A stretch of 64,000 nt of DNA from Scedosporium boydii. Lineage: Eukaryota > Ascomycota > Sordariomycetes > Microascales > Microascaceae. Shown piece after piece: positions 11,601 to 22,997 of this stretch (the first letter of the stretch is position 1; each line of letters starts with the position of its first letter). A program made the position numbers and the translations under genes. Below the pieces are notes generated by a model that was not told the DNA's origin, ran no database searches, and was given only the letters and a program-made list of their open reading frames with translations. The DNA is taken from NCBI GenBank assembly GCA_002221725.1, contig NJFT01000086.1:62001-126000 (forward strand). Direction: 5' to 3'.

Positions 11601-12362
11601 CTCAACAGCAGCAGGGGTGAGTTGGTCGACTTTGTGAACCCACTGGGTAACTGTTTTGGGCTTGGAGATGGGAACGGTGAAATCGGCCTCGCTGTCGGGC
11701 AAAACCTTGTCAACAGCCGCGACGGCCTCCGAGAGGGCATCTAGAGGACCGAACGGTTCTTCCTGACTCGAGGCTTCATCCTTGGGAGCACGGTGGGAAA
11801 GGACCATAAGCGCCAACTCAAACATTTTCCCAGCTGCCTTTGTGGCATCTTCTACAATGGAGGCTTTGGCATCACTGAGGAGTGCTTGGGCGGAGAGGAA
11901 ATCCTGAGCCTCAGCATCAGTCGCTGGCTCGATATCACGATGCTTGATGACAACGTTTATGCATCCAACGTGGGCGGTGATTTTGTTGTCGGGTGTATCG
12001 ATGGTGTCTGGGATGTCGATGCAGTCGTCATTACAACACATCGTGCCGTAGTTTAGGGAGCAGGAATGGCCATTGGCAGTGATGAATGGCCATTCCTTGT
12101 CCTCCGGGGCAGCGGGGTAGAGTTCAATTCCGTCGATTTCAAGGGAGACCTTGGGGACGAAGTAAGAGATGTCGCCGTCGGTAAGACTAGGAGGAGTAGT
12201 GGGCTCGACATCGGAAGCGCCTAGGGAGGAGGAGAAGATCATCAGTATACATCACAACCAAACAGGGGCTGGGCAAGTTGGCTTACTCTTAGGAGACGCA
12301 TAAGCTGATGCGAGGAGAAGGGGGACATAGGCCATGGGGGCCCATGATCCAGGAACTGGCAT
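8616..12362 (-). CDS. Secreted subtilisin-like (S8) pseudoprotease with C-terminal WSC domain
   Basis: Six exons on the minus strand: 12287..12362, 10731..12220, 10277..10637, 9715..10112, 9304..9604 and 8616..9205 (1,071 residues). Exon 1 encodes a signal peptide (AYVPLLLASAYA); ATG 12335 is an alternative in-frame start. Asp511 (WVYIFDTG) and His571 (GHGTPAA) of the catalytic triad are present. The serine box reads G-D-M-W-A-A-P instead of G-T-S-M-A-A-P, so Met769 (codon 9733-9735) replaces the nucleophile, and the oxyanion Asn is Ala680 (SAGAHG). After an acidic Asp-Asp-Ser repeat comes a cysteine-rich WSC domain (from about GCIDLPDD to CGGEGN). The last join needs a GC-AG intron (9206..9303); otherwise the protein ends at 9296 and the WSC exon is separate. 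Likely cell-wall or extracellular, probably non-catalytic. Confidence 0.75.
9083..9145. repeat. 9-bp coding tandem repeat (Asp-Asp-Ser)
   Basis: Six perfect copies of cactgtcgt followed by one copy with a single change. In the subtilase-WSC frame (minus strand) it encodes repeated Asp-Asp-Ser as a linker before the WSC domain. The unit length is a multiple of three, so copy number can change without breaking the frame. Confidence 0.95.
10220..10271. repeat. Purine-rich microsatellite inside an intron
   Basis: A run of GGAA, then GAAA, then GAA units on the plus strand, lying in the 164-base intron 10113..10276 of the subtilase gene. On the transcript it is a pyrimidine (CTT) tract just after the 5' splice site. 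Confidence 0.9.
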
Positions 12363-13079
12363 TGTCTCGATTTGAAAGAACTGGAGACGAGAGTTGGGGA
12401 TCAAATGAGCATTCGTGTCAATCTGATGTTAGGTGCTGTGGGGGGAAGGGGAGTGCGACGATCAATTGCGAGATTAGGGAGGCATCAATAAATAGTTTTT
12501 TTAGAAAGCCGGAGCAATCAGCAACTAAGAGTCACTGGAGCAGAGTTGTAGAGGTAGAGTGTAGATTCAGTGATATGTGAATCACAAAATTACAAAATCA
12601 TATTAGTTCCAGTTGGTTGTAGGTTGCACCTTCCTAACTCCCATTGATGTAGATCAGAGGAGAAGGAGGGTTGCTCTTTCCTGAGTAAATACTATCAAGA
12701 TATCCCTCTTTTTTGAGTCTTCAAATGGTGTCTCCATAAAGAGAACATTTGCTCCTTGTGCTCCTTTGGTGCCCTTTCCTTGTCTCTCGTGTTGATTCAA
12801 AGCCATCGAGCATCGAAGGTCCAAGGATCTTTCTAGAGCTTGTGGCACTATACCTTGAAAAGGGATCGATGGCTTAATCACATGGAACTTGATTATGGTT
12901 TTCCCAAGCCAGGCCCCTGTCGGTTCACTTGGTCGTCGACCTTCTCTCTCATGGGCTCGACGGGTTTGATCCGTGTCTTCACCGGCTGGCGGCCAAGCTA
13001 CGCTGTCATCGTCGACCAACGCTCAAAACGAAATGCATGCTTCGCCGTCGCCCATGGAAAGCCACGTTGTCTGACATAT
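12363..13079. other. Intergenic between subtilase and NACHT genes
   Basis: Promoter side of the leftward subtilase gene and 3' side of the leftward NACHT gene. A 121-codon ORF at 12654..13019 (minus) has no similarity I can recognise and no splice link to the NACHT gene, which ends at its own stop at 13080. Nothing else seen. Confidence 0.4.
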
Positions 13080-16000
13080 TCACTGGACTTCTTCGCCAAG
13101 TAACGCATCGTCATTCTTCCATATATAGCCCCAATTCATCCTCGCTAGACTATGCCCAAGTGGCTCATTCATTGGCTCATATATTTCCGGTTTACTTAAA
13201 AGATCTTCTTTCACTTGCGATAGCAATTCCAAAAGCGATCCCTCCTCCCTCGTGGATTCGGAGCGGTGATCGGTAAACAACCAGGAATCTAAAGCGGTGG
13301 AGAGGTGCGCCTCGGTACTGCTATCGAGTATGCGAAATGCACGCCAGCGAGTAGGCGGTATCGGTAATTCCGGTATCATCAGGAACAATACCCTAAGTCC
13401 TTCTCCGCTAGGAGCAGCTTCTATTGAGTCCTCCATCTTCTGTGCATCAGCAACGGATCCACTCGTACGCAGGCGAAATGCCACGAGCCTGAGCAGATAT
13501 CCCACAGTCACGCCAAGCACGAGTCGCAGATTTTTTCGTGGGAGGATCCTTAGGTGTTTCATTCGAAGTTGGGTTCGATCGCTTTCTCTTCTGTGGTAGG
13601 TAAGGAGGACTTTCCTGTCTTTGGAAAATACAGCATCAATTGAAACTTTTTCTCCCAAGTCCGGTTTCGCTTGTAGGAGAGGCTCCAATGTCTTATACGC
13701 TTCACTTGGTGTTCTATACCATGGGCTAGATTTGACGTCTCGAGTGGCAACGAAGGCGGCAAACAGGGCGAAAGTGGAGGTATGGCTCTGTGCCTTCGAG
13801 TTGCAGTCAGAATATTGTTTCGAGACCATTTCATTCGAGAAGCGGGCATTCGGATCAGCCCCGAGTGAGATTAATGCGTCAATGAAACCGCCGCGACGAA
13901 GAATGTTGGGTTTCCAGGCAAGCGATAAAAATCTCAAGACTTTCGTTGCAAGTTGCTCTTCGTTCGTTGATTGGAGATTGAGGCGAACGAACTCGTCAAA
14001 TCCTATGCTTGCGGCAACTGATAAGAAGCAGTCTGTCTGCGATGAATAGAGTCTATCATCTTTAAACAGCTTCCAGGCTATATGTAGTACTTCGTGAGCT
14101 TCAGATTTTTGGTACAAAGATTTAACCTGTTTGAGATCATCTAGGACGGGTGAGAGAGGGCTACGAAATATCGTACAGCATGCCAAGGAGCCCATGACAA
14201 GTCGCCGGTGCGTTTCAGCCGTCGAAGATTCGTAGCAGGCAAGCAACTTCCTTCCCTCTGAACTGTCCTCGAGAAAGTCATGAGCAGTTCGGTGTATGAA
14301 TTCTACGTCGCAGAACCATAAGTCCAGGACATCACCGAGGCATTCCTCATCGACATTAAACCCGTGGTCGTTCGCCATTGCACGACGATATCTTTCCCTT
14401 TCGTCGGGGAGTAATTGGGGCTTCAACTCTAGCAACCCCGCGCATCGTCTCTGTATCGAGTCCCGAGTATCCTTGCAGAAATGATGAATTGATCGTATGT
14501 CGCAGGGTGCCCGGGAGCCTCCTGCGAAGGCGCTGTCCTGGAAAGCCTGTGTTACAGTGGCCATGAACCGAAGAAGTACGGCGTATGGGAAATCATACGG
14601 GAGATCCTCCATACTTTCAGAAAGCGGTATCCTTGGTAGGAGATGAGGGATATTTTTCGTGCAGAGGACGATGCGAAAGTATTCCACTGCAGTCTTACGG
14701 TAGACGGCGCTGTCCCCGTTGAGCCTAGCCCACATGTCCGCGTACAGCTCGGATAGTTCGCTGGGTAATGTTTGCAGGCGTAGTCTCATGACCTCTTCTG
14801 TGTCACCATTCTTCAACCCCTGGAGGAGACTCCGTGCGACGAGATGAACCCAGAGGAAGACCCCTTCAGCTTTGTAGACAATCTCTTCGACTAGCCAGCC
14901 TTCTTCGAAGTTAAGAGTGTTGTCCGACTCGTCGTCAAGCGTGAAAATATCTTTGACATACTTTCTCATGTCTCCCCATGTAAAGTCTTGGAGCCGGAGA
15001 TGCTGGAAGTGGTCGAGGTGCTGCTGGAACGGGGCGTCTGGCCGGCTTGCCACACACACCTTGACGATCTGAAGGGCCATTAGGTCGTCAACGAGCTTCA
15101 TCAGTTCCCTTGCGTCATTTTCACAAATCTCATCCAACCCATCGATGAATATGCACAATGGAGATGGGTATTCCTTAACAATGGTTAAGAGCAACTCCTT
15201 GAGCTCTCGAGCGGACCAGTCCGCATCAAACTCTTTGTTTCGATAAGATGGCGACGCAATTAAGGCGTTGCAGATTGATTCGTGCTGGAAAGAGCCTGGT
15301 GAAGTAGGGTGCATAGTAGCCCTTTCAGAGTGTTTTGCATCTGTGTTCCAAGTCTCCAAAAGAAGTGTGACAATATCACAGTTTCCCTTCGCCAATAATT
15401 CAGTGCAGCCGAAGTGTGGTTGTTGGAAACGAGGAACTTGACTAAAGTGCTTTTCCCAGATCCGGGCTTCCCATATATCCAGTAAATATTGCTCTCTGAC
15501 TGCAACCACTCCTCAAAGTTGTCCCAAAGGCTGTTACTACTCCCTGACCAAAACAATTTTTCGTCGATATCCGATTCCAACAGGCTGGCTTCCTCTGCTG
15601 TCAATCGCGACGGGAAAATCCATTTGAAAGTCCCTTCATGGGAATCGACGATGTGATTTCGTCGCGCATTCATGGTGGTGAATTTAAGGCTTCGGAGAAA
15701 CCGCTGTCGCTGATCCTCTGTTACGGACGAGTCGTGTCTCCTCTGAGCATCACGGGCAATCTTCGCAGTCTCAGTTGCCAGACGCTCTGCAAGCACCTTC
15801 CCTGCCGCGGAGACCACCGTAGTGACGTGCCGTGAAACCGCCGTTGTGGTTTGTCGTGCTTCCCGTGTGGTGTGTTCCATCGTCGTGTCAATTCGTGTGT
15901 TTACCAACTCCGAGAGAGTCTTGTGGCCGGCTGCATACTGACTAACGAACAGACGTAGGGATTTGTCGAGGTTGGAGAAGCCAGCTTCTTGCTGGAGTTT

Positions 16001-16509
16001 CATGGCATCGCTTTGTTTGCTGTAAACGAGCGGTTCTTAGAAAATATGCCCTGCTTCTATCGCAACTTTAGGCTGGGAGCTACTGACCACACTCGTACAA
16101 GCAAATGTGATTCCAGCATGTCTCGGTACTCGGCCAATGATTTCCCCAGGCGCTTCAATCGATTCCTCCGCCACGTCGCCTTGGCCGCGGTGCGAATCGT
16201 AGCGGCGAGCTTGCCTTGCCCTTGGCAGCCAATTATGAAGCGAACCTCCTCGTCCAGTGCCCGAGCGGCAACGTTGCATTTTCTCGCTACATCTTCGAGC
16301 TTCCGTTCGTCGGGACCGCGGGATTGGCGCGTGTGGTAATGACTCTGAACATCTGACGACAACGTTTTTAAAGTGGAGGCATACTCCTCGAGGTGTTTGT
16401 CAATCCCGCTGCCGTCGTAGATTGCTTTGCAGAGTCGAACTGTCTCGGCGGCAAAGCCAATGACTTGGAAGATATTGGCAACAATCCCAAGGGCCTCGAG
16501 TCCTGACAT
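13080..16509 (-). pseudogene. NACHT STAND NTPase gene with a frameshift
   Basis: Exon 1 (16088..16509) starts MSGLEALGIVANIFQVIGF, the typical fungal STAND N-terminal domain; a 68-base intron (16020..16087) leads to exon 2 from 16019. It carries a coiled middle, the P-loop GKPGSGKST (about residue 325) and FFWRLGTQMQNTLKGLLCTLLHQ. That frame then stops near 15260, while the rest of the NACHT domain (CIFIDGLDEI Walker B, and all of the C-terminal half to 13080) runs on in another frame. I see no splice pair that joins them without deleting the conserved FFW...GLL block. A predictor could force a 50-base intron around 15310-15359, but that would remove conserved sequence. Most likely a small indel broke the gene, or the assembly has an error. 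Family members act in non-self recognition and programmed cell death. Confidence 0.7.
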
Positions 16510-17150
16510 GTTGAGCAGTGGATTTCTGAGGAGTATTATTCTACCCAGGATGCAGTCTCTTCTCCTCTACGGGACGTGGATAAGGGGATATATTCCATGA
16601 CAAGACGGTCGAGAGAGCTATTGTGAAAAGATTCTCCTCCAAAGGGAAAAGCGGGGTATTGCGCCGCGCTGTGAGGAGCATGCCCAAAGACTCGCAGAGT
16701 CACAGCCTGGTAGTTCGTCGAGTGAACATTGGACAGTCAATTTCCGGATCCTAACTGGCCAGACAACGGTTTGGTGGCTTGGATGCAGGAGGAATCGTCA
16801 TCGACTCGCAGTTCGGAATCGGGAATTGAGATATTTTGTATTAGCTACTATAAACCAAGCTCCGAAGCCACAAATGTTCTCTTTCATACTCCTACGTAGA
16901 GACTGCGTCGCGGGTCAATTCGAATATCTAACTGAATTACTCAGAAGCCATCGGCAAGATAGCGTCAAAAACTGAACTGCTTCGTGAACCTCCTCCCAAC
17001 TCCAAGCCTCCAACTCTCCTTCAAATCTACCTCTTTTTCATTGATCTCTTGCTGAGCAGGGCGCTTAGTCATCCAATTTCTAAGTCCCTTCGCCTGCAAA
17101 TTTCTCTCGTTTTCTTCGACTTCACTGCCAAGTTTCATACCGGGTCTAAA
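16510..17150. other. Divergent intergenic region
   Basis: Shared 5' region of the leftward NACHT gene and the rightward kinase gene. No clear TATA box or repeat; nothing else seen. Confidence 0.4.
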
Positions 17151-18425
17151 ATGGCTAATGCGACGGATCCTAGACGAGCAGCCGAGATCATGCTGTCATG
17201 GCTCGGCCTTGATCTGGTTAGCATTTCCGAAATTCAGACATTATGGGCCGGTTACGGCCATATCTGCGCAGTTGTCGCTCGAATTTCTAACGAGGAGATA
17301 GCGGCTCGGTTACACCATGTCTGTGGTCAGTCCGGAGTAACGAAAGACCCGAACATTTTCCACCTTATCCTGAAGCTGGTATCTCCTCCAGTTGACCTGG
17401 GGTCTCATGATGAGGGCCACATCCGCAAGATGTTAAGCTACGAGGTCGAGCAGTACTTTTACGAGGAAATCGCGCCTCGGCTAGAAGATGATGTCGCCGT
17501 CGCGAGATGCTTGGTATCGACACGAAATATGAAGGGTCGAGAGGGTGCCGGGGAACTCGAGGGCCTTACAGCTATCGTCATGACGGATTTGAGAACAAAG
17601 TTCACGGTAATGGGAGAGAGCCGGGGCGTTCTCACCGACGCGCAAGTCTACTCTGCTCTACGATGGCTTGCAAGATTCCATGGGCATTCGTGGAAGTACC
17701 TACCTCGAGAAGACCTCGAGAAGTTCCTCTTACCGCCTCTCGAAGAGGCCGAACGCAGACGTGCCAAACCACAGGCGGGAGGCGAAGAGCTGTGGTTGAA
17801 TGGCGGGTATACCTATCTCGCCACTCGGAGAAAGGAATACAGATCTTTACTGAGGGATTCAGAATCTGAATGGAGCGGCCCATTTTGCTCGCCCAACGGT
17901 GGCAGTTCTCAATCTATTGCCGAAAAGGTGGCACTATTCCTCACCCCTCGAGGGAGGCCGTTTGAGACGTATATCCACGGCGACGTAAAGTCAGAAAATC
18001 TCTTCACAACAAAACTAGGCGACCAAGTGGCCTTCTTCGATTTCCAGTACGCGGGGCTCGGCCTGGGAGTTTGCGATTTGGCAAAGCTATTCACCTGCTC
18101 AGTCCCCTTGGAGTTGCTCGTCACTAGAACACAAGTTTCCGAGGAAGAGCTCGCGATGGGCCAAGGCGAAAAGGAGTTGCTAGGGCAGTACCATCGAGAA
18201 CTCCTGCGCCATCGACCAGCGAATAGCCCGTGGACATATTCTTGGGACAAGTTCGTGCGGCACTGGGAGACGGCTCTTGTTGATTGGTGCCGGTTTCAAG
18301 CTTCTTGGGGATTTTGGGGTAATACGGAGTGGCTTGAGGCGCGAGTGCGGTCCATTTTGAGGGACGAAGGTTGGCAAAATTGGCTGGATGCCGAAGTTCG
18401 CCAGCTTCAAACTGCCGTTTTGTGA
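17151..18425 (+). CDS. EcKinase/CHK-like small-molecule kinase (APH fold)
   Basis: An intronless 424-residue protein. The frame extends upstream to 17049 but the first ATG is 17151 (MANATDPRRAAEIM), which I take as start. The kinase core is clear: the catalytic loop HGDVKSENLF (near residue 280) with Asp and Asn, then DFQYAGLG in place of the DFG metal-binding motif, as in ecdysteroid-kinase-like/CHK proteins, which phosphorylate small alcohols rather than proteins. The N-terminal lobe has SEIQTLWAGYGHICAVVARI as nucleotide-binding region. The substrate is unknown. It lies divergently from the NACHT gene with about 640 bases between them, and no neighbour suggests a pathway. Confidence 0.75.
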   Translation: MANATDPRRAAEIMLSWLGLDLVSISEIQTLWAGYGHICAVVARISNEEIAARLHHVCGQSGVTKDPNIFHLILKLVSPPVDLGSHDEGHIRKMLSYEVEQYFYEEIAPRLEDDVAVARCLVSTRNMKGREGAGELEGLTAIVMTDLRTKFTVMGESRGVLTDAQVYSALRWLARFHGHSWKYLPREDLEKFLLPPLEEAERRRAKPQAGGEELWLNGGYTYLATRRKEYRSLLRDSESEWSGPFCSPNGGSSQSIAEKVALFLTPRGRPFETYIHGDVKSENLFTTKLGDQVAFFDFQYAGLGLGVCDLAKLFTCSVPLELLVTRTQVSEEELAMGQGEKELLGQYHRELLRHRPANSPWTYSWDKFVRHWETALVDWCRFQASWGFWGNTEWLEARVRSILRDEGWQNWLDAEVRQLQTAVL

Positions 18426-20566
18426 GATACGAAGGTCCTAAATACACGGAAGCCGGAATTTTTCTGGTTAGATTTCTTCTATGGAGCACGGCGAGAAGCG
18501 AAATCGGCGTCTGGTCGAACGGGAAGCGGTAGGCGTTGAAGAGCCGACAAGCTAGGTAGTTTATGACGCTCTGCTAACCAGCCACGTCAACAAGGGGGGA
18601 ACGAAACCTATCGTGCGAATTGTGCTTTCGGCTGAGCTGCCAGGTCAATGGTGCAATCTGAGGTTTCGACGTGAAACTTGGCAATATCGGCATCTCTAAA
18701 ATCAAGATACATATTAAGAGCATCAAGCCTGACAAAGAGAGCACACAATATCACGGTGGTCATCGGCCCGATTGTTAAAGGTTCAATGTCACTATCATCC
18801 TTATCTACCATTCCATTCCTCTGCTTATGTCTGTTAACCCTTTCGTTTGTCGGTGTATTGGGCTCGTGAATAGCACGGAATCCAAGATGTACTTCCCGCC
18901 AATACTAAGACTGCGCAGATGAGACTCGGACAAAAAAGACCAAGAGGGCGTATACCTCTGATCATCTCTCCATCCCTTAATAAATATGCGGCATGTTATC
19001 GAACTTGCCGTAATTGCCGCAGATCCATCGCCGTGTCACCGACTGGGCCCTAGGAGTCGGGTCTAGACATGCAACGGCACTCTTAACACATGGTTTTAAG
19101 CACACCCAACACCTTCAGATCCACGCGAGAGCCATGCCATGTCTGTTTAAGGTTCTCCGCCACGTGCATAGGTAAGATATGCAACGGGAAGAGTATGGTG
19201 CCGAAGGCTAGGAAATCTCCGCCGGCAATCCTGCATCGTCACTAGCTTCGAAGGTCACCTGAATGATGCAATTGGTTCGCTTCATCGTCTTGACAGGGAG
19301 AACAACCGCAACATGTCCATTCAGAGAGTTTGACATCGGAGTTCGGATACTTTGAGAGTAACGCCGTAAAGCCTCCATATGAATTGATGCATATTTTCCA
19401 CGAGGCGAGGCCTCAAGCACGCATGCTCGACGCCTCTGATCGACATGACACTTATCTTAGATATAGCTTATCAGTCTCCCGCAATCTCTTCTCGCAAGGG
19501 ATAATGGAGCGAAGGATTCCATTTCTCCGATAATGAAATGCATGATTCCCCTGGGATGCTTTTCACCTTGGCCAATTATCGCGGGGCGTGGCGTTCTGCA
19601 TTGCCTCGCTGGTTTCATGAACAAATTCGATGCGGTATTTGCGTTTTTCTATCACAGTGCCACACGTCCGAATAAGGAAAGGAGTCACACATTTAAGTTT
19701 ATTTGGATGTTCATCCGCCTGACTTATCCTTTCCTTCTCGAATGACTGCCGTTAGGGTTGCACTGCACCAACCAGGTTGCACATCAAGACCATAGCGCAA
19801 AGATACAAGTGTGGCTCTAAAGCACAGGCTTTGGAGCTAGTCGAGAGGGGCCGCAACAACGGCTATCGTCGCTCATCCAGCTGAGGAGTGGCGTTATACG
19901 AGGCCAGCCACAGCGGAGTCCTGCGTCGGCCATTGTTGAAGATTTCCCCAGCTTTAGAAGCAACGTGGGGGAGGGGCCCGTCGTCGATTGGTGGCCTGTC
20001 TCGGATATATACCCAAATCTGAATAGGCCAAACGGCCTCATACACGCGCTAGTGCACAGTATATCGAAAATGGAAGAAACACGTCTGGAGCTAGACTTTT
20101 TTAAGTCTTGTCAAATACGCTCAGATAGCAGCAGATCAGTCGATCACCTACTTGGTAGGCTTTGCCAAGCTCTGCCAGAATGTTCAAGGCAAATCACATG
20201 CTCGTTTCACTTCGTTTCGCTGGTGAAGTGGAGGCGATGTGTGGGGTGATGCCTTGATCTGTCCGAACGAAGCTGCCCCTGCTTGCCTTGAGAGTAACAC
20301 CCCGCAAGTCCCCTGCATTCGCCTAGCGGAAAGAACTGTCACTTGGGTCATATCTGTGGGTTCTATAATACCACCGTAGCTCTCCGTTATCTCGGTCCTT
20401 CGATTTAGACTCTTAACGTCGTATCCTCCTTGGGAGTTACGGTATGGAAGCCCACATCTCGTCAAGCAGTGAATAAGGCAGGCGAGATTCCTACCAAGTC
20501 GATCTGACGATAGTAAATTGGCCCATTACCTGCCCCGTCACTGTGATATCCCCCAGTTTGCCTTCA
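18426..20566. other. 2.1-kb region without a supported gene
   Basis: Only short ORFs on either strand. One leftward stretch (about 19863..20045) contains RRRTPLWLASYNA, which resembles an ankyrin-repeat start, but it is a single short match without a second repeat, so it is at most a relic. No RNA gene or clear repeat seen. Confidence 0.35.
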
Positions 20567-22215
20567 ATGAGACTCAAGTCGTTGCTACACTTTGTAGCAT
20601 TGGGCTTACTGGGCCTTGCGGGCCCCATCTTTGCCCAGGGTCCGCTTGCTACTCTCTCATCACTCCCTGATTGCGCGGTAAGTTGATACACTCACAATCC
20701 TGACTTTGGTGATAGAATTTTGGCAACTCGATATACTAAAGTTCAACCGTACACACATTCTAGCTCGGATGCCTACAGACGGCCGTGTCGAACTCGCCAT
20801 GCTCTATCACGAATCAGACGTGTATCTGCGCTGACGCCGACCTCAACGAGCAGGCACAGCAATGTATCTTGCTCTCTTGCACGGCGAAGCAGGCTCTGAG
20901 TAAGTTAAATTTCAATCTTGTTATTAGGTTTTTAATCCCTCGTCCTGCGCCTCTGCCCCTCACAATGCGGACTTCGGGAATATACGAAAAGATAAAGCAG
21001 GGGAAAAAGAAAAGCAAAGAAAACAAGCTAAAACGAGCTTTCTTAAGCGACCAAAAATGCAACTGAAACACTCTGTAATAGACCCGTTCGAGATGAGACT
21101 CAACATGTCTACAATGTTGCCGCCGCTCTTGGCATTGTCACCGGCGTTCTTGTGGGTGGCCGATTGTGTTTCAAATACTTCTTCACGCAAATGGGCCTCG
21201 GAATGGATGATTGGTTTTGCCTCCTTTCGACCATCGTCGGAGTCCCCTGCACTGCCATTGCTTGCCACGGCCTGGCCCCCAACGGACTCGGGAGGGACGT
21301 ATGGACCCTGCCATTCGATACCATCACGCGATTCGGCCGTTTCTTCTATATCATGGAAGTCTTCTATTTTACCATGGTAACCCTGCTGAAGACGACTTTC
21401 CTGTTTTTCTACCTGCGCATTTTCCGAACTGTTGGCACCCGGCGCATCCTCTGGGCCACACAGATCATCAACGCCCTGTTCGGCGTGGCCTTTGTCTTTG
21501 CCGCCGCCTTTCAGTGTTCTCCTGTTAGCTACTTCTGGACGAAGTGGGATGGCCAGCACGAGGGCAAATGTATTAACATCAATGCACTGGCTTGGGCAAA
21601 TGCGATTGTCAGTATCGTCCTGGACTTCTGGATGCTGGCGATTCCGTTGAGCAAGCTGCCGAAGCTACAGCTGCATTGGAAAAGAAAGATTGGCGTCGCC
21701 TTAATGTTTTGCGTCGGCGCATTGTACGTTTTACCTCCCTATCTCGACTCCTTTTTTTTCTTCTCAAGGTTCGATATCGTTCTAACCCGCCTCTGCCTTC
21801 TAGTATCACCGTTGTTAGTATCATCCGACTCCAGTCATTGGTGACCTTTGCAAACTCCCACAATCAAACCTGGGACCAGTGGTCCATCACCAACTGGTCC
21901 GTCATCGAGATGAACGTAGGAATCATGTGCTCGTGCATGCCTACGATGCGCCTGGCCCTTACTCGGATGTTCACCGTCTTCCGGGAAACCACCGTGAGTC
22001 GCTCCGAGAACGGTGCCGGCTACCATGCCTCTCGGCGCCCAACGAAGAACCAGGCTCGCATCGTGACGAACCCGAGTGTAGTCGCAAGCCGTGTGCGAGC
22101 CTTGGATGGTAGGGGTGAAAGCGAGGAGAGGTTTGATCCGCAATATAGGTATCTTGATGAGACGAGCTTGGTACCGATGAAAGATTGGGGTGTTTCTCGT
22201 GAGAATTCTGTTTAA
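20567..22215 (+). CDS. CFEM-domain, Pth11-type seven-TM receptor
   Basis: Four exons, 20567..20677, 20764..20899, 21048..21723 and 21804..22215, give 444 residues; phases 0, 1 and 2 all match and introns are 86, 148 and 80 bases. Exon 1 is a signal peptide plus the start of a CFEM domain (LSSLPDCA), continued in exon 2 with the cysteine pattern GCLQTAV..C..TCICAD...QCILLSC. Exon 3 begins [18 protein letters not shown], the usual link to the membrane region, followed by hydrophobic helices and [11 protein letters not shown]. The tail is hydrophilic and cytoplasmic. Pth11-like receptors sense surfaces or host cues in pathogenic and other ascomycetes; the ligand is unknown. Confidence 0.85.
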
Positions 22216-22997
22216 ATTACTACGGCTTTTTAATTACTTTTTCCCTTTCAGCAAGCAATCGAATGAACTGTACTATTAATGATGAATGATATTCTTCAAC
22301 TTCAATCTTCTTTAGATGTGACATAATTGAGTGTTGATCGAGCCCGGAAGATGCAGGTCAATTTATACCAACGATAGCATGCCCGCTGGATCACCCATCT
22401 CATCCTGTCGTTTCTGCGAGCCTCAATATTTCATCCTTTTCAGCTTGCGAAACGTGGCCTCAGTGCTGCTGCAGAGAACGAGACAGATATTGCAAGATCA
22501 TGTAGAGGAAATAAGGTATTCAGGGACTCACGGAGCCCCTTTCTGGTCGGTTCTCAATATGAACCACTAGTTTCTCTCATTCGTATGAGGAAGAGGATCC
22601 AGATGAGAGGACCGGCACCGATGAGAAAGCACAGTCAACAGGCTTGCATTGCATGGCGCCCTGCATGGCACCCTGTTTTCAATAGGCCACCCATGAAGAC
22701 TTTTCTGCACCGCCTCAGCCACAACTATGTATTGCCGAAGTGATTGGTTTGACAAGGAGCTTTCACTGGGATGAGTGCTGGTGCGTGTTTTTCTATTTGG
22801 GCTGTACTCATGGCTGTGCAAGGAACCCCTCTTCAGCGATGCCTATGACCGGACCAACTCGCGGCTGTAAAACAAGGTAAACGAAGGGAGCTTTCAACTC
22901 CATCGCCACGGGTGCGCCAATCCAATTACTTCAACCTTGTGTTTTGGAGTGGAGAACGCCTCTCTAGACCCTAGTGACCATTATCCGGACCGCAACA
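22216..22997. other. Intergenic, upstream of 22998 gene
   Basis: About 780 bases between two rightward genes. Short ORFs only; nothing recognised. Confidence 0.4.

Noticed and set aside
15310..15359. Possible 50-base intron that would restore the NACHT frame
   Set aside because: It would delete the FFWRLGTQMQNTLK block conserved in this protein family, so a frameshift is the better reading.
19863..20045. Ankyrin-like words in a leftward ORF
   Set aside because: One short match only, no second repeat, no start or splice context.
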